The position numbers and the translations under genes are program-made. This document shows, piece by piece, positions 1 through 11,504 of a stretch of 64,000 nt of DNA. Location of the stretch: the NCBI RefSeq assembly GCF_947507565.1, contig NC_089189.1, positions 1,612,001 through 1,676,000 on the forward strand, in the 5' to 3' direction. How positions within the stretch are numbered: position 1 is the first letter of the stretch; every line of letters starts with the position of its first letter. Under the pieces are notes generated by a model that saw nothing but the letters and a program-made list of their open reading frames with translations, ran no database searches and was not told where the DNA came from. The DNA comes from Oscarella lobularis. Its lineage: Eukaryota > Porifera > Homoscleromorpha > Homosclerophorida > Oscarellidae.

Positions 1-1000
1 GAACATATAGTTTACCTTTCGCGACACTCAGGTCCTTCCGTAATTCCATTCCTCCCTTTTGAAGCCGTTTTGAGCCGTGCCGAAACCTGACTGTAAACGC
101 GGCAGTGCCCGTACATGCGTAAGCCCGTATCGTCGCCGCGCGAATTTAAAAAAAAAACTCCGCGAAATATACAAAGATTTTTTCTACGTGGCCAAATACC
201 TATTTTCTCATCACCTTACCTCGCATAGAAAGCAGCTAAAAAGCTCTCCAAAGCGAAAGCACCGACATACCGGGAAACACGATTTTGTGACGTCAAACCT
301 CAAATATGTTAACAAGACCCTACACCCAAATTAAACTACACAAAATTCCCTACCAAACACCATCAAAACAATGACCAATTCCCCTAACCTACTATATGGA
401 ATTAGAGAAGAGAAGCCACTGCATATAATTATCGAGACATAGATCACAAGGAGGAGTTGACGCATGAGACTCCTAAACAACGTTATATGATCAAAAACAT
501 CAAGACCCTAACTTGTCCTTACGTCTATCGCCTTGGGTGGTCGAGCTTCTTCAGCCTGCACACACATCAAACAATTAAACGTCATCCATTGTCTTCTTAT
601 TTCGTCGCTGTGCTAAAGAAAAAATAGAGACAAAAAGCTGAAAATATGCTCTAACAGTTCATGACTTATCTGAAGATCCATTGATAATAAAATTCCTAAT
701 CAAATATAAATCAATAACTCCTTCTAATCTCGTTCTAGACTCGTCAAGCGAGCCTCGCTTTACTTCGATCGTTTGGAAGACGTGCGAATAAAACGGAAAA
801 ACTCGTTACGGAAAGCTAAAACCGCGCAAACGAGCCAAAAACAAACGGAAACTATTTCGTGCGCGACGGACCCCATCGATTCACGCGAGAACGACTACAA
901 AAATAGAGAAAATTCACCTGCACCTATTCCCGTTGCATCCACGGTCGAAAAACTTTCCAATCGGTCGCAAAACCGATTGGAAGTGTACACTTTGGTTCTG
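1..1000. other. No recognisable gene
   Basis: Two modest open frames on the plus strand (77-334 and 773-1069) are basic or polar, have no domain I recognise and show no convincing splice partners. A small perfect hairpin (8-bp stem, 8-nt loop) lies at 957-980. I treat this stretch as intergenic. Confidence 0.5.
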
Positions 1001-1798
1001 CAAGAAACTCAAAATCACACAATGCAATTCAGAGAAGTAGACAAACCTCATTGCGAGGATTCTGCTTAGTTCCGCCGAAGGATTCGCCGCGAAAACGAAG
1101 CCAGAATCACACATCTAACGCACGCCTGTGAACAATAGATATATAATCACGTGATCACAGTTGTCAAAAATCGATTGAAAAAAGCTAAATCTGAGTACAA
1201 AAAACATTCTATTGAATAATTAACAAGCTGCTACATTGATTTCTGGTCTAAAAAAAGATGAGGTCCCACAATGGGGTACATAGCGGAAGCGAGCCGTAGT
1301 TAGAAGAACAGTCTAAAACAGTAAAACGGCGATTAATAAGCAACTTATGACATAAATAAGTAGCTTATAAACTGATAATTACAGTTACAAAAAGTGAGGC
1401 CCCTCGTTGAGACAAATCGTCTGTAAAAAGCAAAATCGGTGTCCAGAACCATTTCGTCATCTATTCATCGCCGCTCTACTGTTTAAAAACTGTTTTTCTA
1501 ACTATGGCTCACTTCCGCTATGTACCCCATTGTGGGACCTCATCTTTTTTTAGACTAGAAATCAATGTAGACGCTTGTTAATTATGCAATGGGATGTTTT
1601 TGTACCCAGCTTTAGCTTTCTTCAATCGTTTTTTGACAACAGTGATCACGTGATTATATATCTATTGTTCACCGGCGTGCGTTAGATGAGTAATTCTGGC
1701 TTCGTTTCGCAGCGAATCCTTCGGCGGAACTAAGCAGAATCCTCGCGATGAGGTTTGTCTACTTCTCTGAATTGCATTGTGTGATTTTGAGTTTCTTG
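1001..1798. repeat. Foldback element: 331-bp inverted arms
   Basis: The arms 1001-1331 and 1468-1798 are inverted copies of each other, differing by scattered substitutions and small indels, and are separated by about 136 bp of unrelated sequence. Shared landmarks are the outer CAAGAAACTC / GAGTTTCTTG ends, the central CACGTGAT block and the inner GTAGTTAGAA block. This is the form of a foldback transposon or large MITE. I see no coding sequence and no clear target duplication at the outer ends. The divergence between arms suggests it is not very recent. Confidence 0.85.
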
Positions 1799-2949
1799 AA
1801 TACCTATTCATAAAATTGATTGTTTTAGTGGGCTTACGGAGTCACGCTATGGGAGATATTTGGTCTCGGCGTCGAACCCTATCCAGGTGTTCAAAATTAC
1901 GAAATACCAAAGCTATTTCGCGAAAATGGGAGTCCGACTGGATCGACCAAGAGATTGCCCTGATGTTATGTAAGCCCTGGATGCCCTAAATATTTATCTG
2001 ATCTTATACAGTATATTATGTATAAAAGATACACACTGTTAAATTGCTAGTGTACACCAGTCCCCAAATGAGAGTTTGGAAACCTGCCACTATTTTAAGC
2101 TAATTTGGGTGATAGGGAAGCACGTCTTGTAAGTGTTTCCTAACACCACTTTCTTGGAGTTGTGCTAACCTCAAAAGAGAGTTGCTTGGAACCACGTTGA
2201 GGTTGTGCAAACTACCTCGCTTGTGCTGCAGTCGCCTAAACGCTGTGCAAATCTAGCAATAAAGTTTTCGCCTTTTATTTATTTACAAAATAATTTGGAA
2301 AATATAAAGGTGCTGCAAAACAAACCCTTTCTCTAAAACAGGACACGCGCTTATTCTATTTAATTAATACATGCTGTCTAAAATCTTGAAAAGTTATCTG
2401 CCCATGTATACAATATGATCATGCATTTCCTCCTTCCAAAAATAGATGGTCTATCTTCTGTTTTTTGCCAAGTCTAGAAAAGAAGATGGATTACAAAGCG
2501 ATTTCTTTTTTCGTTCAGATTTTTCTTCCATGTAACCGAGCCCTCTTGTCATTATTCCGCGTCCCATTCTGCAAATAGCACAAAAAAGCACAAAAAGTAA
2601 TATCAGATTTCAATAGTAACTATACGAAGACATCTATTTCACATGCAGCTGAAATGGCTAATTCCAATGATGTTTTTGGTAGTCAAGCAGAAACGTTCTG
2701 TATTAGATTGAGCAGAAGCGAAATCTTCACCTGCATTTGCTTATAATTATAAAATTATCATATGCCTAATTTGTACCCCTAAATATTAGAGAAAATAATC
2801 TCAAACCTGTGTTGTCTTGTTATCGCAGCAAACCTATAGAGAAACATCTTCAAATACACAGTAAGGGAATTTTCACCTCTAGATAACTACGATTTGAATT
2901 AAATATTTAAAAGAGATATTTATGTATAACTACAAAAAGCCCCAGATCT
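1799..2949. other. No recognisable gene
   Basis: AT-rich sequence. One short frame (1777-1989) begins inside the foldback arm and has no recognisable product. No RNA gene or repeat was identified. Confidence 0.5.
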
Positions 2950-3200
2950 CCTTGTCGCCACTCTTCTGCTTAGCAGTCAAGCATACAGGTTCTGATCGAG
3001 GTGCATGACCAACAAGTGTTAGTCTAATTGGTAGTGCTTTGTCCACATTTCCATGTCACCACTCGTCTGCAAGCAGTCGAGCATACAGGATCTTGTGGAA
3101 AGCTCTACTCTTTAGTCTCACGGATGTGTTCTGTTCAGAGATCTCCTTGTCGCCACTCGTCGGCAAATAAAGCCAATCGAGCATACAGGAACCGATCTCT
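2950..3200. repeat. Degenerate tandem repeat, about 95-bp period
   Basis: Three related blocks begin near 2949, 3050 and 3141. Each runs through a core like CTTGTCGCCACTCGTCTGC followed about 10 bp later by TCGAGCATACAGGA. The copies are diverged and carry indels. They look like an old tandem duplication; I see no coding role. Confidence 0.6.
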
Positions 3201-3658
3201 AGCAGATCTTCATGCACGAACTGCATCATAGGTTTTTGCGGCTGTGTGAGCCAAGAATGTAATTTGGAAGCAGCATACCTGTTTGCAGGTGTGAACGTTG
3301 CTGTAGAATTTTCACACCGGCAAACCGGTATGTGCCTCGTTCTCCTTTCTACCGCTACCTTTTGCAAGGAACTCTACCAAGGAAAAAGAGAGGAGACAGG
3401 CTTACGGCTTTGAGCGATGCCGTCTGTAGCCTGGCGTTCGTATAAACAGGTATAAAAGGTTGCGTGAGACACCATGCAGATACATTACAGATTATATTCT
3501 ACTGATCATGCATTTGTCGGGAGATGCAGTTACCACACAGTCTTTATCTGCTCTCTTGAAGGAAAGGGAGAGTTCGGGCGATGAGTTCCAAGCATACGAC
3601 CGTCTGCGATCACATGGCAAATGCGTAAAAAAATAGCGCGCGCTATCTTTATGACCTC
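3201..3658. other. Upstream region of the kinase gene; no gene seen
   Basis: An antisense frame (3056-3367) overlaps the tandem repeat and has no recognisable domain. The segment probably holds the 5' flank of the kinase gene that starts at 3659. Confidence 0.4.
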
Positions 3659-4806
3659 ATGGACGAAAGCGTTCCACCAGTCGTATCCCGCAAAGCAATT
3701 CGCAAACAAAAGCAAAGAAGGAAGCGCAAAGCAGCGGTTGACACCTTAAAGACGGAAGTTGTAGAATTGAAGAGCGCAAACGAGATGCTGACCAAGTAAT
3801 ATAAAAAGGATAAATGAGACGACCTCTGTGACCAATTTATAGAGATCTGGATGATAAAAAGGCTGAATGGAGACGCTTGCCAAAAAACAAAAAGAGAGTC
3901 CTTCTGAAAAATTTGAAACTGATGAAAGTAAGACATATTTACGTTTGTGCAGATTACTTATTCATGGTTTCATATCAAGTGCTACCTCAGCCTACATCTA
4001 CAATTCACATTCTTCTTCGCCCAAAAATAGCTTTGGGCAGAGAAATAAAATTGGATTGGTTAACCCGGATAACAGATCTGCACTTAGAAACCAGCAAGAT
4101 TGGAACAGGGGTATTTGGAAGCTGCTATGCGAGAGTACTTGATGGTGATTATGTCTCTGTCAAAACATACAAATCCGGCGAAAAAGAAGAGCTTTTTCAC
4201 GAGGCTGATATCCTGTCTAGGCTGCATCACCCTAATGTATCATGGCTAGTGGGTTTAGCGTCAGAGAGCAAGCCGTGCTGCCTAATTAGTAAACTGTACC
4301 TGTTTTGTCAAAAACCAGCCTCACTCCACTTAGCGATCAATGACAAATCTTGGCCAGCTCACCTAAATCAGAAGTTTTTCACAAAGCTGTGTGTTGACGC
4401 CGGTTTAGGCATCCAGTATTTGCACACAAGTAGAGTCATTCATAATGACATAAAAGCAGACAATATCGTTCTCCACGGACACAGACAATGTGCTAAGGCT
4501 GTGGTTATTGATTTCGGAAAAGCTCAAGTTATGACAAAAATTAGGTATAGAAAGGGTCTCTCAGGTAAACCCTTAGATGTTTTTCTGGAACGACATAGCC
4601 ACATAGCTCCAGAGGTTGCTAGAGGAACACGTTCTCCTGGGATAGAAAGTGATGTATACTCGTTTGGAAAGCTGCTAATGAGTGCTGGGAAAAAAATGAA
4701 ATGCAGCCAGATAATTGCTGAAGGAAAATCTTGCTCAAACCATCAGTGGGAGTTCAGAATGGGACTCAGCGCTGCAATTGAAAACCTCTGCAGCATCAGT
4801 AATTGA
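3659..4806 (+). CDS. Coiled-coil protein kinase, two exons
   Basis: Exon 1 (3659-3795) encodes a lysine/arginine-rich segment followed by a short heptad-like stretch (LKTEVVELKSANEML). A 47-nt intron from GTAATAT to TTTATAG joins in phase to exon 2 (3843-4806), giving about 366 residues. Exon 2 carries a protein kinase domain: glycine loop GTGVFGS, VSVK lysine, catalytic loop HNDIKADN, DFGKA and APE. The Arg of the usual HRD is replaced by Asn, but the catalytic Asp, the Mg-binding Asn and the DFG Asp remain, so activity is plausible. It converges on the next gene with only 86 bp between stop codons. The subfamily is not recognised. It may travel with the transposase-like genes beside it. Confidence 0.75.
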
Positions 4807-4892
4807 TTAACTGGTATTAATTCGTATAACAAGTGAAAGACAGAAATAAAATTTTGCGTTCATTAATACGAAAATAAATCATTAGTTTCTCT

Positions 4893-6771
4893 TTATTGCA
4901 TCCTTGACAAGGCTGAGATTGTGCTCTCAGTAACAACATTCATTTTGGTGTGAGTTTTCTCTCTTATAGCGTATTCCAAAAAAAGCAGAAGGGATTTGTG
5001 TCCTGGCTGATACTTTACGCCAAAGCCAAAGTACACAGCAAGGAGAGATGCTGGAATATTGGCGGGGTCTTCAACTTTAAATATAACCGATTTTTCTGCT
5101 GCAATAAAAGCTTCTTCCCCAGACACCACAACGAAGGGCTCAATGCAGGCCTGTTCTCTAACAAAAGTGTCCAAATCATTACTAGCCTGTAAAAGTAGAT
5201 TGGAAAAACAAAAGAATATTGAAAGAAAAATTTTTTTCTCACTGGGCAGTACGAAATTATGTATGTTGTTTTCTTTGCTTGAGATTTGGTAGGAGGAAAC
5301 ACGTAAGGCAGCACTAAAGTTGAAAGTAACGCAAGCTCTAAAGTATTCCGTTATATACGGGTAAGCAATCTTTGGTAACACACTTTTACCTGATGTGACA
5401 TTTGACAAATCTTTTGTTATTTCAGAGAGAGGGGGATTCAATAGCTGGCCTCCTTGCTCCCGTGCAGCTGTGCAAATTTGAATAAGCGCGGAATCCAAGG
5501 TTTCCACATTGTTGAAAATGAAAAACTTTCATCTAACTCCCATATCCTTTTCAGTTCATCAGTCAACTAAAAGCAGAGATAACTTAGTCGATGCTAGTGG
5601 AAAAGTAACAAATACGTTACCTGCTTCTCCCGTCCAAGAAAAGGGTTTTCTTCAATAATTTCAGTGATGGGAACATCGCTTTCTTCAATAATTTGTCGAC
5701 GCTGGGTAAACGTCAACGCCATTAATTTGTCAACTGCAGCTCTGTTGGGATTTTTTTCTGTCCTTCTTGTCTTAGCGTTTTGAGATGTGTCTTGTATGAG
5801 TGGCCATCAACCGAGACGAAGCTGCCTTGTACTTTCATCTTTTTCCGTCCTGGACCTTGGGAATCATCCTTTCCCTCAATATCGCCTCGCCCACGACGGA
5901 AGGTTTTAAAACGATCCTTTAGTTTTCGAATCCATACACTCTGAAATAAAATAATATTTTATGTTGAGCTACAATTTTTTTATGGTTAAACATACGGCTC
6001 TCTTTCCAATTTCAGACGCAAGAAAAGGATATGCTTTGATGATCGCTTCGCCGACAGCCTCAAATTCTCCTGACGTTGGGTAGCGTTTCACGGCCAGCAT
6101 AGCGTGAGCTATTGTCTGCACAAACTGATTACATGGAGCGCCGATGAGATATTCTTTTTTCTCAAGTAAAACTTCTACTCGAGAAGGAAATGTTGTTGGA
6201 AGAGAGAAATTGTGCAGTGTTCCAGAAGGTTCTAAAGGTGCCAAACTCGTCTTGCTCTCCGCTGGAGAAGGGTTCTTTGATGCAGACGACGCTGCGTCTG
6301 TTGGGCCAGCCCCGTCGCTAATCACGCAATATATTTATACATGCAGACCTGGTTATAAATGTAACAAGATGCTCACAAAATTACAGTGTCCACAGTATTT
6401 TCAAACGTGCTTGCTCCAGAAGATGCTGATATATCGCTTCTTTGCTAAAAAATTAAAATTTTTAGCTGGGGTCCCTGATGGGGTTAGTGCTATACACTTA
6501 CATCGATAGTTGCACACAAATCAGTAAGCGGGGCGATGACAAGTACGCTTATTTTGTCTTTATCGGTAATTCCGTCGCCGTCATTGAGATCAATCCACTC
6601 CCCCCATTCTCGATTGTATTTTTGGAAGACTACCTTCCCGTAGTCGTCAGCTAGGGAAGGGTAAGACTTTGCTGCCTCTTCTAATGCTTTAGAAGCATTA
6701 AAAGTTATCCAATTCACGGACAGAACTGTCTTCCTTTCGCCAAAACAAAGAAGTACCGATTTTAGGGACAT
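4893..6771 (-). CDS. PB1/SAMD3-like protein (transposon-associated family)
   Basis: At least four exons on the minus strand. Exon 1 (6502-6771) encodes a PB1/ubiquitin-like segment (GEWIDLNDGDGIT). The next (about 5996-6317) includes GAPCNQFVQTIAHAML and a conserved ALGEAI-like helix region. The third has WIRKLKDRFKTFRRGRG and, in another frame, TFTQRRQIIEESDVPI. The last (4893-5507) holds the C-terminal domain. This layout matches animal proteins often annotated as SAM-domain protein 3-like, found in many cnidarian and fish copies; I recall that from general knowledge. The frame switches inside the third exon near an A7 run at about 5750, so there is a one-base frameshift or consensus error there. 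Its start codon is 34 bp from that of the divergent transposase-like gene, so the two may be co-mobile. Confidence 0.65.
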
Positions 6772-6805
6772 CGTGTGGATTCTTAGCGCGCTAGGTTCTG
6801 AAAAA
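6772..6805. promoter_or_regulatory. Compact divergent start region
   Basis: Only 34 bp separate the ATG of the minus-strand PB1/SAMD3-like gene (6769-6771) from the likely ATG of the plus-strand transposase-like gene (6806-6808). Either each promoter lies inside the neighbouring gene, or upstream non-coding exons exist. No TATA-like motif is visible in this gap. Confidence 0.5.
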
Positions 6806-9767
6806 ATGTATTGCTGCTCGATGTGCTCTGAATTTGCCGCCCTAAAATTCTCAAAAATTCTTAATCATATAAGGCTTATTCACGTAGCTGAGCCTAATTT
6901 TCGTGTCTCCTGCGGAATTGAGAAGTGTCCAGCAACATACACGAATTTCGAGAGTTTTCGCTCCCATGTCAACAGGAAGCACAAAAGCGTCCTTAACTGG
7001 TCCTTTGCAAAAAGTAGACACAACGAAGACCCTGAAAACGTAGATACAGAACGCGAGGCTACTTGTTCGTCTGAGAGAGAAATACTGGACTTTGACGATG
7101 ATGAAATACAGGAGATGACGGACCACAAAAATGAAGAAGATCAGTTAAAACGATGCAGTGCAAAATTTATTCTAAAAATTAGAGAAGAGCTGAACCTTAG
7201 CCAGACAGCAGTTCAGCAAATTGTAGCCAATGTGGAAACACTTTTTGAAAAAAGAGACAGGATTGCTGAACTGTCTTCTGCAGAAAACGCTAAGAAAATC
7301 AGAAAATCACCATTTTCTGGACTCGAGTCTAGGGTCCAGCAAGAGAACTACTTTCGAGACAATTTTCCTTATCTGGTAAAATGATTCGATGACGCCATAA
7401 TTTTATCAAGTATAAACCGTTATTCAGGCGCCCACTGAGAGGATATTGGAATCAAAATATACTACAGTTGGCAGAGGCAAAAAGAGGCGAAAAATAAAAA
7501 ATGATTTCTGCTACGATGTTGATTTATTAAAGTCTATCGAAGCTTTATTACAGATTGATGACGTTTGGGCGCAGGTTAGATTAATAAATAAAACTTTTTT
7601 TGCAAAATAGAAATCATTTTTCATTTTCTGTGCACAGATTCAAGAAGGTCATAGCCAAGATGGCGAAGTTTTGAAAGACATATGCGATGGCCAACTTCTG
7701 AAACAAAGCCAGTTCTTTCAGGACCATCCTAAAGCTCTTCAGATCATCTTCTTTTATGATGATTTAGAAATTTGTAATCCTCTTGGTTCCAACACTAAAA
7801 AACACAAACTAGGTAAATCATTAATCTGTTAAAGATAAAATTAGGAATTTTAAATTTTTTAAGCCATGTTTTACTACTGCCTTGGAAATGTGCTACCTCA
7901 GTATCGATCATCTCTTCGCTCCATTCAGTTAGCTGCTGTGGCAAAATCATCAGTTGTGGAAAAATATGGCTTTCAGACAATTTTGGAACCCTTTCTGGAG
8001 AGTATTAAACGGCTAGAAAATGTGAGTCTTTGCTCTACGTGGAGTCATTTATTGTCTTTGTGTAATATGTAATTTTTTGTTATAAAGGGTGAAGGCGTAG
8101 TTATGCAAAGAAAAGGGAAATCTGTTACGGTTCATGGCACTCTTGTTGCAGTTTCTGCTGACAATCTAGCAGCACACCTTCTTAGAGGCTACAGAGCATT
8201 GCATTCTTCTATACGTCGTTGTCGTTTTTGCATGGCAACAGCAGATGAGAGTCAAACAAAGGTTAGGTATTGAAGGTTGTTACTGTTTGCTAATTTCAAA
8301 GACAGTTTTGCAGTTCATGCCATCCGAGTTTCAAGAGCGAACAAAAGAGCTGTACGACCGTCACGTTTCTGAAATGGAAAAGAATCCTGAGATTAGAAGC
8401 GATCTTATGAAAGCATCTGGTCTACGAGAAAGTTCTTGTTTTAATCAACTACAATATTTTCATGTCACTGAAGGACTTCCTCCAGATATCATGCACGATT
8501 TCTTAGAAGGATCCCTTCAACATGAACTCAAGCTTCTAATTCAAACGTTGGTTCAAGACGGCGTAATTACTCTAGAAAGACTGAATGAAAGAATGACAAG
8601 CTTTAACTACGGTCATTCAGAAGCCAAAAGCAAACCAAGTGAAATAGGAAAATCAAAGCTTTTTTCCAAAGATAACAGTTTGTCCCAGTCAGGTACATAA
8701 AAAATTAACACCTTCATGCTCCTAATCAAAAGTCATCATTTTAGCTGCTAAACTTTGGTGTTTAGCAAGGCACTTTCCTATTATGTTTGGTGAATTTATC
8801 CCAGAAGACCAGAAGAATTTTGAAAGTTTCTTGCTCCATTTAAGGATCATCGATTTGATATTTGCTACGTCAACATCAAAGGAAAACATTGACTACATCA
8901 GACATCTATTGCGTGAACACCACTGGCGATTTGTTCAGCTTTACCCAGAAATCCAAGTAACACCTAAAATTCATTACAATATACACTGCCCTGACTGGAT
9001 GTTGAGGTTAAAATAGCCAAAATAGAATTGACATTGAAACCTAATTTTGTGCTATTTGATTTTAGAATGGGCCCACTATGTCGTGAATGGTGCATGCGTT
9101 TTGAAGCAAAGCATCAACACTTCAAACGCCTGGCAATGAGTTCAAATAATTTTATAAACATTCCAAAGACATTGTCGTATCGTCATCAGCATTACATGTG
9201 CTATCGAATGCTCAATCACGATTCGTTTTTATGTCAAAAACCAATAATTAAAAATGGTAGAACTGAAATTTAGTAGATGTACCTTACTTCTCTTAATTAA
9301 AAATCTATTTAGTGTCTGACGTGAACGCAGGTCAGATTCAAATCAATTACTCAATCGAACTTCTTGAAGGCGAAACAAAGATGTTTTGGTGAGAAATTTA
9401 GAAAGATACGTTGATTATGATCAAAACCCACTTATTTAGCTGCAAGTCGGTATCGTTTCAGAGCAACGAGTACAGAATTGGTCATTGCGTGTGCCAAAAA
9501 ATTCACGATATTACCCTTCATCCCGTATTTGGCAAAATAAAAGAAATCTTGGCTTGCTCTGATAAAACCTATCTAATTTTGGAAGTCTTGGAAACAGTTG
9601 CATATGTTGAACATTACCACGCATATGAATTAAGAAAAAATCCTCAACCAAATTATGAAGTATCTTGTTTAGAAAATTTGCATGATTATCATTCCTATTC
9701 TATGCATTGCCACAAATCTCTAGCTTGTGACAGTTTTTTTGTAGTTCCTAAATACGATCTGTTGTAG
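6806..9767 (+). CDS. C2H2 zinc-finger transposase-like protein, ten exons
   Basis: Exon 1 (6806-7375) encodes two C2H2-like fingers (CSMCSEF...HIRLIH and CGIEKCPATY...HVNRKH), then a helical region. Further exons lie near 7429-7574, 7638-7812, 7864-8021, 8088-8261, 8314-8691, 8744-9008, 9066-9255, 9311-9389 and 9446-9767, all with GT-AG junctions and introns of about 50 nt. Conserved blocks include FFYDDLEICNPLGS, FYYCLGN, RRCRFCMAT, LPPDIMHDFLEG, VTPKIHYNIHCP and CMRFEAKHQHFKRLA. This is the widespread animal family resembling Tnp2/CACTA- or KDZ-type transposases. Likely catalytic acids are those in YDDLE and DIMHD, which is inference. The frame appears open throughout, giving about 820 residues. 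I could not find terminal inverted repeats around it. Confidence 0.75.
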
Positions 9768-10408
9768 GTGTCAATTTCTATATTAGGATAAACGTTTATC
9801 AATAAATTACTTAACGCAAAACAAAGAAGATACTTTTCACTACCTAATGCCATTAATGTTAGCATGTGAATTAACCAAATTAAGGAGCTTGACGTACCCA
9901 GGACGTACCCAGGGTGGCCATTAGTGGATAGGCGCAAAATGGGCAGCGAGAAAGGAAATTCTTCAGGACCATAAGTAATTGAAATTTGGCTTCAGCACCG
10001 ATGACAAAAAATTGCAGATATCCAGCAATTTATGATTATTTTTGCTGTACTTCACAATTCTTTCAGAGCAAACGTGCCCGCAAGGTAAAATAGCGTATGC
10101 CTCGCAGATAATACGGCAATGCGCAAATGAAGTGATAGATAAAGTTATCGCATTAAAGACTTACTCAACTACATGCAATAAATTCTCCGTACGAAATTCG
10201 CTTCGTTATCGAGCGCGGTTCGCAATCTTCTTCTTCTAAACATAGACCGATAGAGCTGTTGCTACTTTCAGGGGCTAGATCAAGCCACGTAATCTCTCTT
10301 TCAGTCACGGAATCGCTTTTTAGATCATGCACGCTAAGGGAAGGAGGAGCGAAAAATCATCCCAAATATTGTGTTCGCTGAACACCAATTCACTCCTCGC
10401 TGACAAAA
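9768..10408. other. No recognisable gene
   Basis: Contains a direct 11-bp duplication (GGACGTACCCA twice near 9891-9913) and short frames without recognisable content. I looked here for the right end of a transposon carrying the preceding genes and found no terminal repeat. Confidence 0.45.
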
Positions 10409-10741
10409 GTGCGGCTGGACACTTACGAGGTGCAGCCAAGCACTTTTCAAGATAGTGATAAGGAAGACCCTCAGGTGTTAGTTCACAGAGTGTCAGGCAA
10501 ACTCCAAATAAGTGCTCAGCAGACTAGCTCAATTTACAGTGTGCACTCTAATGAAAAGCTGTTGGCACATAGTCGACGGTCGTCGTTTTCTCATTTGCAC
10601 TCGCGATTGGAAGAGGTTGCTATGGGCCTAGTGGGCTATCAGGACTTTACAGCGGAGGCGGAGGAAGAAGAAGATGAAGACAGCTACGACAATGCCAGCA
10701 GCACTTATGAAATCGGTGGCAGATCAGAAACGATCCTATAA
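10409..10741 (+). CDS. Possible terminal exon of an unrecognised protein
   Basis: An open frame of 110 codons ending in TAA at 10739-10741. It is rich in Ser and acidic residues, with a run of Glu/Asp (AEAEEEEDEDSYDN) near the end and a SRRSSFSHLHSR basic patch. The composition suits a cytoplasmic tail or linker rather than chance. It opens at a GTG with no good ATG, so it is more likely the last exon of a gene whose upstream exons I cannot identify. Confidence 0.3.
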   Translation: MRLDTYEVQPSTFQDSDKEDPQVLVHRVSGKLQISAQQTSSIYSVHSNEKLLAHSRRSSFSHLHSRLEEVAMGLVGYQDFTAEAEEEEDEDSYDNASSTYEIGGRSETIL

Positions 10742-11246
10742 TGAATTATTTAAATTAATTAGATGCATCACGAAGTAGATTCCCCTTTCTGTGGCTAGTC
10801 CCTTAGTCTACGTGCAATTTTTCCTATGAGAAAAAATTCCAGAACACGTGTAGTGCACTTCCCTTGCGATGTTTGTTACGTGTTCAGCGTTGGGGATGGA
10901 GTGCGTAGGGGAGAAGCGGAGCTCGCATTCGCTGACGCTCTGCCGTCGAAATGCAGAGCCGCTTTGTCGGGAAAGAACAGGCGACATCTCGTGGATGCCT
11001 GTGAAGGCGAGCATCGTCGCTTCGTTCACACGATTTTTCCCTCTTCTATTGTTTTGCTTAGCGTTTATTCGTCGTTTTATTCGTCGTCTTGTCTTGTCAG
11101 ACAGCAACCTCCGAGGCATCGATCACTTGCGGTAAGATTTTTATTATCGACAAGACAAGGGCGGTGGTGTACTTCCAACAATACTGCGTGCCGTGCGTGT
11201 GCTCTTTATACCCCCGCATATTTGCCTCGTATTTGCCCTTCCAGGG
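10742..11246. other. Flank of the HECT element; no confident gene
   Basis: Overlapping frames occur on both strands (10826-11293 plus, 10808-11119 minus), none with a known domain. The segment is more GC-rich than its surroundings and may be the original promoter or 5' flank of the mTOR copy before the element inserted; that is inference. Confidence 0.35.
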
Positions 11247-11252
11247 CTTTTC

Positions 11253-11434
11253 TATGGCGCGTCAGGCGTTTCAAAAGTCCATCTTTTGGGTGAGGTCAAC
11301 TATTGGGTCAACGTTTGGGTGAGGTCAACTATTGGGTCAACTATTGGGTCAACTTTTTTGGTGAGGTCAACTATTGGGTCAACTATTGGGTCAACTTTTG
11401 GGTCAACTATTGGGTCAACTTTTTTGGTGAGGTT
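11253..11434. repeat. Left terminal inverted repeat with subterminal array
   Basis: The unique 38-bp end is followed by repeated units of GGTCAACTATTG and TTTGGGTGAGG, spaced by 12-25 bp. The array makes a long artefactual frame of Asn-Tyr-Trp-Val repeats that should not be called a gene. Confidence 0.85.
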
Positions 11435-11504
11435 CGACGACGTATTTCAGGTACAGCGTATCGTAGTTACGGTAACTTATCTGTTTTCATTGTCTCCATT
11501 TTAG

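Noticed and set aside
4893-5292. Plus-strand frames in this interval
   Set aside because: They are complements of the last exon of the PB1/SAMD3-like gene.
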